Positions 52,634-61,315 of a stretch of 64,000 nucleotides of DNA are shown in pieces. The stretch is from VXNE01 sp965206615 (GTDB lineage Bacteria; Pseudomonadota; Gammaproteobacteria; Pseudomonadales; Azotimanducaceae), in NCBI GenBank assembly GCA_965206615.1, contig CBDBKI010000004.1, positions 558,001 to 622,000 on the forward strand, written 5' to 3'. The notes beneath the pieces are model-generated. The model saw only the letters and a program-made list of their open reading frames with translations. It searched no databases and was not told the origin of the DNA. How positions within the stretch are numbered: the first letter of the stretch is position 1; each line of letters begins with the position of its first letter. Position numbers and translations under genes: made by a program.

Positions 52634-54034
52634 CTGCCCCGAGTGCCAGGCCAGGTGGACGGGTTGCCCGTCCGCCGTCACTCGACCCATCGCGCCGCGA
52701 GCCTTCAGCGAAGCGGGGTGCAGCCACGCCCTGATATCGGGGAAGTCGGGCGTTCCGGGCGGCGTCTCGGCGTCGAGCGTCGTGAGCGTCCGGCGCAGCC
52801 CATCGAGGACGCCGGCGCCGAACCGTTCTCGCCAGCGCGCCTCGATATCCATGACCAGGGACAGGTAGGACTCGCGGATGCGCCGCGCCTTCGGCGTCAG
52901 GTAGACCATCCGACTCCCGTTGCGCGGCCGGCCGGGCTCCACGACCACGCACAGGTGCCGCTCGGGAGCCGACTTGCCGGTGCCGACGACGTCGCAGATG
53001 GCGCGGGCCCGGGCCAGGGAAATGGCGTCGTCGGGGACGTTGGCCAGGAACACGGACGCCGCACCGAGTGGACCCAGGTGTTCTTCTTCGTACTCCATGG
53101 TGAACGCTGCCAGGACCTTCGACAGCAGCGCGGACAGGGGCAGCTCGTTTGCGGGCACGGATGCGACGCGCGGGACCACCGGCCACTCCTCGCCGCGCCC
53201 CGGAACACGCGGCGGCCCGGGTTCCGTGGGCAGATACGAGCCGCCGGTGAGGGACGGATCGGCCGGGCCGTAGCCGGTCAGAAACCAGGGCCACTCCAGT
53301 TCCAGGCTCGCCGCCACCGCGGCCAGGCCGTTGCGCAGGCTCTCGATCACCGCGGATCCATGCCGGTTGCGCCACTGTCCTTCGACCTCCGCGAGCCGGC
53401 GCCGGGCGACGCCTTCGAGCGCCATGCCCCGGTCGGTCAGGCGGAACGCCCGGTTGCGTGCAGCGTCGGACTCGAGCCAGCCGAGTCTCCTGAAGTCGCG
53501 CAGCACGACCCTGACAACGCGCTTCGAGAGGATCGCGCGCTGGCCCAGTTCCCGGTCGGTGAGGGCCTCCGTGCGGAACACGCGCAGGACGTTGGACCAG
53601 ACAGGGAGCGTCGGGGCGTCGCTGCCCGCCTCGCCGTAGTCCCGTTCGAAGGCGATCAGGGCGTGGCTGAGCAGTGTCGGCAGCGGTACGCCGCCAGCCT
53701 TGCGCGGCGACGGAGCCGGCCACAGGCCCTCGGTCCCCGCGTAGCCGAGCGCGCGAGCGAACCTCGTGGCGTCCTCCGCGTCCATCGAGAAGTGCATCCG
53801 TCCGCCACCCGGTGAGTCGTGGACAGCGGGCTCGATGCGGATTGCACGCCGGCGAAGGATGAACGCGGTGACGAGCTGCGCGGCTCTCCCGACGGAACCG
53901 TCGTCGAACGACAGGTCTGCCTCCACGCGGGATTCGTGGCTGCGGAAGCTGGGCCGGTCAGGCCGTTGCGTGATGCCGGCGAAGTTGCGACCGATGCGGT
54001 TCAGGCGGTCGGTGACGGCAGCGATCGATGGCAT
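52625..54034 (-). CDS. duplicated winged-helix (MarR-like) protein
   Basis: A 469-residue protein of unknown function. Two similar halves can be seen: LPTLLSHALIAFERDYGEAGSDAPTLPVW with a winged helix ALTDRELGQRAILSKRVVRVVLRDFRRLGWLE (about 120-250), and LPLSALLSKVLAAFTMEYEEEHLGPLGAASVF with a second, more diverged one (about 300-440). Each ends in a WRxRxG helix segment (QWRNRHGSAVIESLRNGL and RWRERFGAGVLDGLRRTL). This is the look of two fused MarR-type units, so an intramolecular dimer is likely. It lies where dxs often follows ispA, but no dxs is present. Confidence 0.6.
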   Translation of the reverse strand: MPSIAAVTDRLNRIGRNFAGITQRPDRPSFRSHESRVEADLSFDDGSVGRAAQLVTAFILRRRAIRIEPAVHDSPGGGRMHFSMDAEDATRFARALGYAGTEGLWPAPSPRKAGGVPLPTLLSHALIAFERDYGEAGSDAPTLPVWSNVLRVFRTEALTDRELGQRAILSKRVVRVVLRDFRRLGWLESDAARNRAFRLTDRGMALEGVARRRLAEVEGQWRNRHGSAVIESLRNGLAAVAASLELEWPWFLTGYGPADPSLTGGSYLPTEPGPPRVPGRGEEWPVVPRVASVPANELPLSALLSKVLAAFTMEYEEEHLGPLGAASVFLANVPDDAISLARARAICDVVGTGKSAPERHLCVVVEPGRPRNGSRMVYLTPKARRIRESYLSLVMDIEARWRERFGAGVLDGLRRTLTTLDAETPPGTPDFPDIRAWLHPASLKARGAMGRVTADGQPVHLAWHSGQSR

Positions 54035-54136
54035 CCGCCCAGTCTACCGCCGCGGATGGGCGCTGCGACTCGTGGAGTTCGCTGCAATGGCTGCGGGGGC
54101 AGTTGTGGCGCCCCCGGGCTCCCCGTACAGGAGACG

Positions 54137-55045
54137 CTATCGCACCCGATGCACCGCGCTCCGGGCCAGTCCCTCCAGCGGGCCGTCTCGCAACCCGAGC
54201 GCCTCGAGCAGGTCGAGGGCCTCCTGCAGCGTATCGAGCGCCAGCGACCGCGCCCGCTCGATCCCCACCAGCGCGGGATAGGAATTCTTGGCGTTTGCCA
54301 CGTCCGATCCGGCGGTCTTGCCGAGGCGCTCGCTCGGCTGGGTGACGTCGAGCACGTCGTCCACGATCTGAAAGGCCACGCCCAGTTTCTCGCCGAACAC
54401 CGTGAGTTGCTCGAACCGCGCGTCGTCGATGTGGGGATTGGCGGAGAGGGCGCCCAATTGCACCGAAGCCCTGAAAAGCCGCCCGGTCTTGGCGGCATGC
54501 ATGCGCCGCATCTCGTCCAGGGTAAGGGCCTCGCGACCGGTCGCGTCCATGTCGAACGCCTGCCCTCCCACCATGCCGCGCCAGCCGACAGCGTCCGCGA
54601 GCAGCTGGATCATGCGCAGGCGCGTGCCCGGGGCCAGGGTGGGCGCGTTCGCGAGGACGTCGAACGCGAGGGCTTGCAGGCCGTCGCCGACCAGCAGCGC
54701 GGTCGCTTCGTCAAAGGCGATGTGGCAGGCCGGTTGTCCGCGACGCAGGTCATCGTCGTCCATCGCCGGCAGGTCGTCGTGGACGAGGGAGTAGGTATGG
54801 ATGTATTCGATCGCGACGGCGGGGCCGAGCGCGTGATCCAGAGATCCGCGGAGGGCGGTACAGGTTGCGCAGACGATCGCTGGCCGCAGCCGCTTGCCGC
54901 CGCCGAGGCTCGCATACCGGAGGGCTTCGATCAGCCGCGGCGACAGATCGGAGGCCGCTGGGAGATGGCGTTCGAGAGCGGTCTCTATCGCGGACGCCCA
55001 GTCCGCGGGGACGCCGGCATGGGTAGAACCCACGTCATCCGCCAT
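54137..55045 (-). CDS. ispA: polyprenyl (farnesyl) diphosphate synthase
   Basis: A 302-residue trans-prenyltransferase. The first Asp-rich motif is VHDDLPAMDDDDLRRG and the second is QIVDDVLDVT; GGKRLRPAI binds IPP, and AKTGRLFRAS precedes helix F. The residues before the first motif (YIHTYSLVHDD) fit short-chain, C15-producing enzymes. It follows xseB with an 11-base overlap. Farnesyl diphosphate feeds quinone and undecaprenyl synthesis. Confidence 0.95.
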   Translation of the reverse strand: MADDVGSTHAGVPADWASAIETALERHLPAASDLSPRLIEALRYASLGGGKRLRPAIVCATCTALRGSLDHALGPAVAIEYIHTYSLVHDDLPAMDDDDLRRGQPACHIAFDEATALLVGDGLQALAFDVLANAPTLAPGTRLRMIQLLADAVGWRGMVGGQAFDMDATGREALTLDEMRRMHAAKTGRLFRASVQLGALSANPHIDDARFEQLTVFGEKLGVAFQIVDDVLDVTQPSERLGKTAGSDVANAKNSYPALVGIERARSLALDTLQEALDLLEALGLRDGPLEGLARSAVHRVR

Positions 55046-55280
55046 CGTGGTCCGGTCGGGTCTCGGGGAGCGGCGCCTCGGTACCGTCCTGCATCAGGGC
55101 TTTCACGCGCAGTTCCGCACGTTCGAGCGCGCTCTGGCACTGTCGGGTGAGCCGGACGCCGCGTTCGAACGCTTCGAGGGACTCCTCGAGACTCAGCGAT
55201 CCCGTCTCCATCCGCTGCACCAGGGCCTCGAGTTCGGCGAGGGCGGCCTCGAAGTCGAGGGATTCGGTTTCTTCCTGCAT
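55035..55280 (-). CDS. xseB: exodeoxyribonuclease VII small subunit
   Basis: An 81-residue helical hairpin protein: SLDFEAALAELEALVQRMETGSLSLEESLEAFERGVRLTRQCQSAL is the XseB signature. It forms a complex with XseA that degrades single-stranded DNA. The xseB-ispA pair is conserved in Gammaproteobacteria. The start gives MQEETESLDF. Confidence 0.95.
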   Translation of the reverse strand: MQEETESLDFEAALAELEALVQRMETGSLSLEESLEAFERGVRLTRQCQSALERAELRVKALMQDGTEAPLPETRPDHDGG

Positions 55281-55334
55281 GGGAGAAGGGTACGCGGACG
55301 AGCCGTTTGTGGACAGTGCGCGGCGGGGAACCTG

Positions 55335-55589
55335 TCAGCCGGCCGCCTGTACGGATTCGAAATCCTGGCCGGACACCGGCCGCCAGCAGGCCGTCTCCTT
55401 GTCGACCTCGACCAGGCCCATCGCCTGGAGAGTCGAGAGTTCGCCGCGGATCTGCCAGGCGTCCATGGGGTGGTTGCGTTCCCGCATGTACGCGGCGATG
55501 TCGCCGACCTCGACAACGCCGCCGTGGCCGTTCGCCAGCTCCATGAAACCGTCGTAGACGAACCGCGTTTGCCGCCGGGCTTCGCTCAC
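55335..55589 (-). CDS. small winged-helix-like hypothetical protein
   Basis: An 84-residue protein I do not recognise. A helix (TRFVYDGFMELAN), then VEVGDIAAYMRERNHPMDAWQIRGELSTLQAMGLVEVDKETACWRPV, give a helix-turn-helix with a wing that ends at a strand. It is upstream of and in the same direction as xseB (54 bases). It may be a regulator or a DNA-binding adaptor; no further clue is visible. Confidence 0.6.
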   Translation of the reverse strand: MSEARRQTRFVYDGFMELANGHGGVVEVGDIAAYMRERNHPMDAWQIRGELSTLQAMGLVEVDKETACWRPVSGQDFESVQAAG

Positions 55590-55820
55590 CGATTCAAGTC
55601 CGGAAAAAACGGCGAGCTTTGTACCAGAAAACGCCCCTCTCCCGCCATGACTGGATGCCGGTCACGGCTTGCCGAAGGCCCCCGCGACGGCCCTGCGGTT
55701 GGCGACCGTTGTAAGCTGCGCGCTCTTTCACGGCGGGTCCGGAGGACGATCTTCCTGCAAGGCGGGTCGGCTCCCTGTGCATCGGGCGGCGACTCTCGCC
55801 CGGAAAGAAAGGAGACAAAC

Positions 55821-56366
55821 GTGAAGGAGATCAAGGCGTTGTGTGCCTTTTGCGGCGCGAGAACGGGCCGCGAGGCCGAGGTTGCGGATTTCGCGAGCGC
55901 CTTCGGCTCTGCCTGCGCCGCGCGCGGCATCGAGATCATCCTGGGTGGTGGTGGGGTCGGCTTGATGGGCCGGGTGGCAGAGGCGGCGCTGGCGGACGGT
56001 GGACGCGTAACCGGAATCATCCCGAGTTTCCTCGAAGAATCGGAGATGCCGCTCTCCGACCTGACGGAGCTTGTCGTGGTCGACGGCATGCACGCGCGCA
56101 AGCGGAAGATGTTCGAGCGTGCGGATGGTTTCGTGTCGCTGCCGGGCGGGATCGGTACGCTGGACGAAACCATCGAGATCATCACTTGGCGCCAACTCGG
56201 TCTGCACGACAAGCCGATCGTGCTGGCGAACTGCCGAGGCTACTGGGATCCGCTGGTGGCGCTGTTCGACCATATCGTGGCAACGGGGTTTGCCCACGGC
56301 GATGTCGTCGACCTCTACGCGGTGGCGGAGTCGGTCGACGAGGTCTTCGAGAAGCTCCGGGCCTGA
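55821..56366 (+). CDS. LOG-family nucleoside-5'-monophosphate phosphoribohydrolase
   Basis: A 181-residue Rossmann protein. SLPGGIGTLDETIEIITWRQ is the PGGxGTxxE signature of the LOG family, with GGGGVGLMGRVAEAAL upstream binding the nucleotide phosphate. LOG enzymes release the base from nucleoside 5'-phosphates (in plants, activating cytokinins; in bacteria often general AMP hydrolysis). Start GTG 55821 with AAAGGAG 7 bases before. It is divergent from the small winged-helix gene. Confidence 0.9.
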   Translation: MKEIKALCAFCGARTGREAEVADFASAFGSACAARGIEIILGGGGVGLMGRVAEAALADGGRVTGIIPSFLEESEMPLSDLTELVVVDGMHARKRKMFERADGFVSLPGGIGTLDETIEIITWRQLGLHDKPIVLANCRGYWDPLVALFDHIVATGFAHGDVVDLYAVAESVDEVFEKLRA

Positions 56367-56380
56367 GGGCACCTTGGGTG

Positions 56381-57742
56381 CTAGTCGCGCCAGGGCCGCC
56401 CGGCCTCGTAGCTGGCCAGGTGCTGCAGCAGTTCCGCGCGCCGGCCATCGTCCGCACGGGTGCGCTCGAGCGCCAGACGCTGGGATTCGATCGCGCGGGC
56501 GAAGTCACCCCGTTCCGCCCACGCCGCCGCCAGGGTATCGAGCGTGTTCGCGTTCATGGACTGCGCGACTGCGCGCTCGGCGAGGTGCACGGCCAGCGGT
56601 CCGTTACGAATCCCTTCCCGGGAGGACGTCGCGAGGATCCAGGCCGCCGCGTTCTGCGCGGCCGCGTGACCTGTGCCGGCGGCACGTTGCAGCCAGTAGA
56701 CAGCCTCTTCGAGGCGATCCCCGCCGTGCCCGGAGAGCATCACGCGAGCGAGGCGGTACTGCGCGGTCGCGTGATTCGCCTGCGCGCCGCGTCGGTACCA
56801 TGCCTCTGCGAGGGCCGGATCCGGGTCCGGCCCCGTCTCGAGGAGGTGGCCGAGGCCCGTGAACGCGGCCGCGATGTCCTGGGTTGCGGCCTCGGCGTAG
56901 AGTGTCCGGGCTCGTCCGGGGTCCGGGGCGACGCCATCGCCAACGAGGTACAGGTGCGCGAGTGCCACCTTCGCGTGTCCGGAGCCGGCCGATGCCGCCT
57001 GTTCGAACCGGCGCGCCGCCTCGCTCGGGTCGGCGGTCCCGAACTCCCCGTCGCGGAACATGTAGCCGAGCGCAAGCGTCGCCTCGAGGCTGCCGGCCCG
57101 TTCCGCCAGTTCGTACCAATGCCGGGCGAGGGTCGGGTCCGGCGCACCGGTGAACGCGCGGCGCCAACTGCGGGCGAGGTGGACGTATGCGGGGACGTAG
57201 CCGTCGTCGGCGGCAATCTGCAACCAGTAGCGGGCCTTCGTCACGTCGCTGCCGAGGTAGGCTGCCCCGACACGGACCCGGGCGGCCCGGTCGCCACCGC
57301 GCGCGGCCTTGAGCGCGAGCCGGAACGCCGCGGCGTCGTCCCGGACCAGTCCGAGCCCTTCGCCGTACAGGTGCGCGAGCCCCGACAGCGCCTGCGGCAG
57401 GCTCGGATGGAACTCGAGCGCCCGCACGTAGTCCCGGGCGGCAGACACGTACAGCGCCTCGGAAGCGAACGTGAAGCCCCGGTAGTAGTAGGCACGGGCG
57501 CGCTGGCGGGCGGTGATCCAGGGACTCACGAGCACCGGATCGAGGTAGCTGCGCGCCAGCGCGTAGCGTTGCCCCTCGATGTGCCCGATGGCCCGGGCGA
57601 GGTGGTCGCGGGCGCGGGTGGCGGGATCCCATGCGGCGGCGAACGCGGTCCCGGTGCCGATCGCGAGGACGAGAGCCGCACAGGCGGCCCGCAGGCTTGA
57701 GACCGCGAAGCTGCTACAATGCGCGTCCGCTTCAAGGCGCAT
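56381..57742 (-). CDS. Sel1-repeat periplasmic protein
   Basis: A 453-residue protein with a signal peptide (SSLRAACAALVLAIGTGTAFAAA) after an N-terminal stretch MRLEADAHC. At least eight Sel1-like repeats follow (ALSGLAHLYGEGLGLVRDDAAAF, ARVRVGAAYLGSD, AHLYLVGDGVAPDPGRARTLY, AEAWYRRGAQANHATAQYRLA). Such TPR-like repeats mediate protein contacts. The start is uncertain: ATG 57742 touches the first base of the tmRNA gene, so its promoter would have to lie inside ssrA. Function unknown. Confidence 0.8.
   Translation of the reverse strand: MRLEADAHCSSFAVSSLRAACAALVLAIGTGTAFAAAWDPATRARDHLARAIGHIEGQRYALARSYLDPVLVSPWITARQRARAYYYRGFTFASEALYVSAARDYVRALEFHPSLPQALSGLAHLYGEGLGLVRDDAAAFRLALKAARGGDRAARVRVGAAYLGSDVTKARYWLQIAADDGYVPAYVHLARSWRRAFTGAPDPTLARHWYELAERAGSLEATLALGYMFRDGEFGTADPSEAARRFEQAASAGSGHAKVALAHLYLVGDGVAPDPGRARTLYAEAATQDIAAAFTGLGHLLETGPDPDPALAEAWYRRGAQANHATAQYRLARVMLSGHGGDRLEEAVYWLQRAAGTGHAAAQNAAAWILATSSREGIRNGPLAVHLAERAVAQSMNANTLDTLAAAWAERGDFARAIESQRLALERTRADDGRRAELLQHLASYEAGRPWRD
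57715..57720 (+). promoter_or_regulatory. probable ssrA -10 element
   Basis: TACAAT lies 23 bases before the mature tmRNA 5' end, a typical distance allowing RNase P trimming of a short leader. The -35 region at 17-bp spacing is weak. The element is inside the coding sequence of the divergent Sel1-repeat gene. Confidence 0.5.
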
Positions 57743-58098
57743 GGGGGCGATCTGGTTTCGACGGCGGTATCGAAGTCCGAGGTGCATGCCGAGAGGGTAG
57801 CAACTCTCGCAAATCAATTGCTGCAACTAAAATATAGTTGCCAACGACGAAAACTACGCACTAGCCGCTTGAGGCTAACCCTGATTGCCTGGCGCCCGTG
57901 ACGGGCCATCGGGGGCACGTTTCACGGGATCGCGACCCCGGGGGCTTCTCCGACCCCGAGCGCTAAAAAGTAGGGGATCGCCCAATAACACCCTGTTCGT
58001 CGGGTCGTTCGCGGGCTAAAACAATAGACGAAACTAAGCATGTAGAGCCGACGATGGAGGACCGACGGACGCGGGTTCGACTCCCGCCGCCTCCACCA
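57743..58098 (+). ncRNA. ssrA: tmRNA (ssrA)
   Basis: A 356-nt tmRNA. The 5' end GGGGGCG pairs with CGCCTCC of the 3' end, completed by CCA; the T-arm GGGTTCGACTCCC is upstream of it. The proteolysis tag is encoded at 57840-57872 as ANDENYALAA followed by TGA, close to the usual gammaproteobacterial tag. tmRNA with SmpB rescues stalled ribosomes and tags the peptide for ClpXP. Its 3' end is a common integration target; 14 bp of it is repeated at 59630. Confidence 0.98.
58085..58098. repeat. candidate att repeat at ssrA (second copy 59630-59643)
   Basis: CGCCGCCTCCACCA, the last 14 bases of tmRNA including CCA, occurs again in the same orientation at 59630-59643. Direct repeats of the 3' end of ssrA are the standard scar of site-specific integration. 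No integrase lies between them, so this would be the remains of an element or one edge of a larger one. Confidence 0.65.
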
Positions 58099-58111
58099 TA
58101 TGAGCTAGATA

Positions 58112-58144
58112 ACTATCTGATTTTATTTGATTATCTCAGATAGT
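58112..58144. repeat. inverted repeat after ssrA
   Basis: ACTATCTGA (58112-58120) pairs with TCAGATAGT (58136-58144) around an AT-rich 15-base loop. It could serve as an ssrA terminator-like structure or a recombinase-binding arm. The local sequence is AT-rich in a GC-rich genome, as seen at integration sites. Confidence 0.6.
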
Positions 58145-58160
58145 CCGCCTTTGGTTATCA

Positions 58161-58229
58161 GCCGGTAACGCGGCGTACGTGATCTACACTTCCGCTTCGA
58201 CGGGCGCGCCGAAGGGCGTCGCGGTTTCG
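58161..58229 (+). pseudogene. scrap of an adenylation domain (A3 core motif)
   Basis: In one frame this reads AGNAAYVIYTSASTGAPKG followed by VAVS, the A3 core motif of non-ribosomal peptide synthetase adenylation domains (canonical AYVIYTSGSTGxPKGV), with Ser-Ala in place of Ser-Gly. Only about 23 residues remain; nothing of the rest of the domain is nearby. It runs in frame into the AlkZ-like N-terminus at 58230. Confidence 0.7.
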
Positions 58230-59452
58230 GTGCAGACCGTCCGGCGGTTCATCCTCGGCTGCCAAGGACTCTGGCCCGGACGGCGGTCGGCCGGCCGTCC
58301 CGGTGCCCGTAGGGCTCTGCACCATCCTCGTCAGGCCTGGTCCAAATCGACCCGTTGAATGTGGTCGGCCGGAGCCACGATCTCGCGCTGCACGCCCGTG
58401 TGTGGGACTATCGCCCCGAGCATCTCGACCACCTTCTATACACGAGCCGCGAGTTCTTCGACTACGGCGGGACGCTGTACGTGCTGCCCATGGGCGAGCT
58501 CCCGTATTGGCGGGTCCATATGGCGCGTCGTGCGGCCGAGGAGAAGTCGCGCGCGTTCGCGGCAGAGCATAAGCAGCTTCTGGAGGCGCTCCGGGAGGAC
58601 GTCTCGTCACGAGGGTCGGTAGCGAACCGGGACTATGCCGGGCGGGGGCGTCGGGGGACGTTCCGCTCGGACAAGGATACGGCCCGCGCCCTCCGACATC
58701 TCTGGTTGACCGGTGAGCTGATGACATACGGGCGCCGGGGATTCGAGCGGCTCTACGCCTTGCGCCGTGACGTCGCACCGGTCGAGGTGCGGCACGCGGC
58801 GACGGCAGACGAGGCCGACGACTTCTTCGCCCGCAAAGCGCTCGCGCTGCTGGGCCTGGCAACAGCCCGCGACTGGGCCCATCGGTTCCGGCACCTCGCC
58901 CGCCGCCGTTCGGATCCTGACGGGGAGCGTCGCAGACTGGACGAGCTCCTGACGTCAGGCGCGGCGGTACGAACGCAGATCGGTGATGGGCCCGCGCACT
59001 ACCTGCTTGGGGAGCGGGCCAGGCAGCTGGAAGCCGTGCAGAGTGGATCGGTACCTCGAGCCTGGCGCACCCCACGGGCGGACACGCTGACCGAGGCCAC
59101 GTTCCTGCCGCCGCTAGAGTTCGTCACGGCGCGCGGCCGGGCCGCGAAATGGTTCGAGTTCGACTACGTCTGGGAGGTGTACAAGCCCGCCGCCAAACGG
59201 CGATGGGGCTACTACGTGATGCCCATCTTGCATGGCGATCGGCTCGTCGGGCGAGCGGACCTGCGGATCGATCGGGCTGCCCGCACGCTGATCGTCCCTC
59301 ACTTGTGGCTGGAGCGCTCCGCTAGCGCGCGAGACGCTGATCTCGTGCGAGCGATCGGCCTCGGGTTGCGCCGGTTGGCGGAATGGGCTGGTGGAGACTA
59401 CGTACATATCGACGCCACATCTCCCGCCCGGCTCCGGGTGCCACTCGCCTGA
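58230..59452 (+). pseudogene. AlkZ/YcaQ-like DNA glycosylase, frameshifted near its start
   Basis: The N-terminal helix reads VQTVRRFILGCQGLWPGRR (from 58230), typical of winged-helix DNA glycosylases of the AlkZ family. The frame then breaks between 58323 and 58334; the rest continues one frame away as GLVQIDPLNVVGRSHDLALH, then YRPEHLDHLLYTSREFFDYGG and MGELPYWRVHM (catalytic-loop region) to the end at 59452. Relatives unhook DNA crosslinks or excise alkylated bases. The shift removes an essential part of the fold, so the gene is probably dead, or shifted by a sequencing error. Confidence 0.75.
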
Positions 59453-59800
59453 TCGATCCTCGATTAACCCCGAGTCAGGAGGGTAGTAAGCACGATTTGC
59501 GCGAGTGGCCGAGCTGTGTAGTATCTGTGTCAAGGGAGTGAAGTCTCACATGACGTTGGGAGGCTTGTCAGCATGTTAATGTGACTTGACGAGGTGTCTG
59601 GAGTCGATCGAGAACTCCGTATGGGTGGACGCCGCCTCCACCAATCTCATAATAGAAACAATGTCATATTGGCCTCGTACTGAGGTCACCGTGGCCGAGC
59701 GCAGCACTTCGGTCCTTCGGTCGGTGTCATGCCGGCGTCGCCCACCACTTCCATCGCTCGCAGTACGCTCGGCCCATGGAACAGGTTGAGCAGTTGGGGC
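59453..59800. other. non-coding DNA between AlkZ-like gene and IS21 element
   Basis: No gene is recognised. It contains the second ssrA-end repeat (59630-59643) and is patchily AT-rich (59530-59580, 59650-59680). Short open frames look spurious. Confidence 0.5.
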
Positions 59801-59923
59801 TGTTACCGGCTACCGTAAGTTTCCCATTCGTGGCGATCGAAAACCGCACACATTGCTGATTGGCGGGCGATGCGGCGCGGTCCACGCTGTTGGCGAAGCC
59901 AACAGCGATGGAGCGGCGCGCGG

Positions 59924-60946
59924 ATGCACGGATGGGAGACGAGGACGCTGCTGAAGCACTATCTGGATCGAGGCGTTTCGAAGTCGGAGCTGTCGAGGCG
60001 CTTCGGGGTGAGCCGGCGGACGATCTACGACTGGATCGAGGCGGGCGAGCTGGACCGGGATCTCGAGGCGGCGGTCACGCGCTACTCGCCTCGGCCGCGC
60101 CGGAAGCACAAGCTGGACCCGTACAAGGGGATCATCGACGCGCGGCTGGCGGAGTTCCCCCGGCTGTCGGCGTAGCGCCTGTTCGACGAGATCCGCGCGG
60201 CGGGTTACGTGGGCTGCTACAGCCGCGTGCGGGACCACGTTCGCGAGGTTCGGCCCCGCGATCCGGCCGAGCCCGCCGTGCGTTTCGAGACGCCGCCGGG
60301 TCGCCAGGGCCAGGTGGACTTCGGCACGTTCACGCTGCCGTGGGGCCGCCGGCACGCGCTGCTGGTGGTGCTGGGTCACTCGCGGCTGCTGTGGCTGCGC
60401 TTCTATCCGCGGCAGACCATGGGCGTGCTGATGGACGGTCTGCAGAGCGCGTTCGCGCGCTTCGAGGGGGTGCCGGCGGAACTGCTGTTCGACCAGATGC
60501 GCGCGGTGGTGCTATCGGACGACCGGACGGCCGGCGGGGAGCTGGTGATGAACGCCGAGTTCCTGCGCTTCTCGGCGCACTGGGGCTTCGTCGCGCGGTC
60601 GTGCCGGCCGTACCGGGCGCGGACCGAGGGCAAGGTGGAGCGGCCGATCCGCTACCTGCGCGAGAACTTCTTCTACGGCCGCGCGTTCGCGAGCGACGAG
60701 CACCTCAACGATCAGGCGGCTCGCTGGCTGGAGGACACGGCCAACGTGCGCGTGCACGGCACCACGGGGGAGCGTCCGGTAGAGCGCTTCGAGCGCGACG
60801 AGCGCGCGGTCCTGCGTCCCTTGGCGGAACGGCCCTACCTGCGCTTGGGCGCCCCGCGGGTCGCCACGCCGGCGCGACCGCGACCGCGCGTCGCCGTGGA
60901 GGTGCAGAAGCGCTCCCTGGACGACTACGCGGAGGCGGCGCGATGA
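59924..60946 (+). pseudogene. istA: IS21 transposase IstA, with an in-frame amber stop
   Basis: The reading frame MHGWETRTLLKHYLDRGVSK starts an HTH (SELSRRFGVSRRTIYDWIEAGE); the DDE catalytic region follows with GQVDFGTFTLPW, LLFDQMRAVVLSDD and the Glu in RARTEGKVERPIRYLRENF. A TAG at 60173-60175 interrupts it, reading LSA-stop-RLFDEIRAAGY; a sense codon here would restore a normal IstA of about 340 residues. Catalytic acids lie after the stop, so no active transposase is made unless the stop is suppressed. Confidence 0.88.
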
Positions 60947-61286
60947 AAGCCGCGGCCAACAGTCGTCGAGATCGGGTGCGGGCGATGCTCGCGGATCTCA
61001 AGATGCCGGGCGCGCTCGAGGCCGTGGACGGCATCCTGGCGCAAGCGGACAGCGGCTCGGCGACCGCCACGCAGGCTATCGAGGAGCTTCTGAAGGCCCA
61101 GATCGCGCTACGCAACAACCGCCGCCTGGAGACCGCCATGCGATCTTCGCGGCTGCCGGCGGTGAAGACCCTGGCGGAGTTCGACTTCGCGTTCCAGCCC
61201 AGCATCAAGCGCGAGCAGATCGAGAGCCTGCACGAGCTCGGCTTCGTCGGGCGCGCCGAGAACGTGATCCTGCTCGGTCCGCCGGG
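60943..61286 (+). pseudogene. istB: IstB helper ATPase, 5' part (interrupted)
   Basis: The first 114 codons of IstB, the AAA+ helper of IS21: MKAAANSRRDRVRAMLADLK, IEELLKAQIALRNNRRLETA and REQIESLHELGFVGRAENVI lead to LLGPPG, where the Walker A motif is cut. The frame then runs into the inserted element and stops at 61297-61299. The remaining part is at 63845-64000. Confidence 0.93.
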
Positions 61287-61315
61287 TCCGGGCACATAGT
61301 GCACACCTCGCTACG

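Noticed and set aside
57719..57901. A small open frame within the tmRNA region
   Set aside because: tmRNA structure and the tag frame explain the sequence; a separate protein is not supported.
59776..59859. A 27-codon frame MEQVEQLGLLPATVSF before istA
   Set aside because: It overlaps the likely IS21 left end, is short, and has no Shine-Dalgarno or recognisable homologue.
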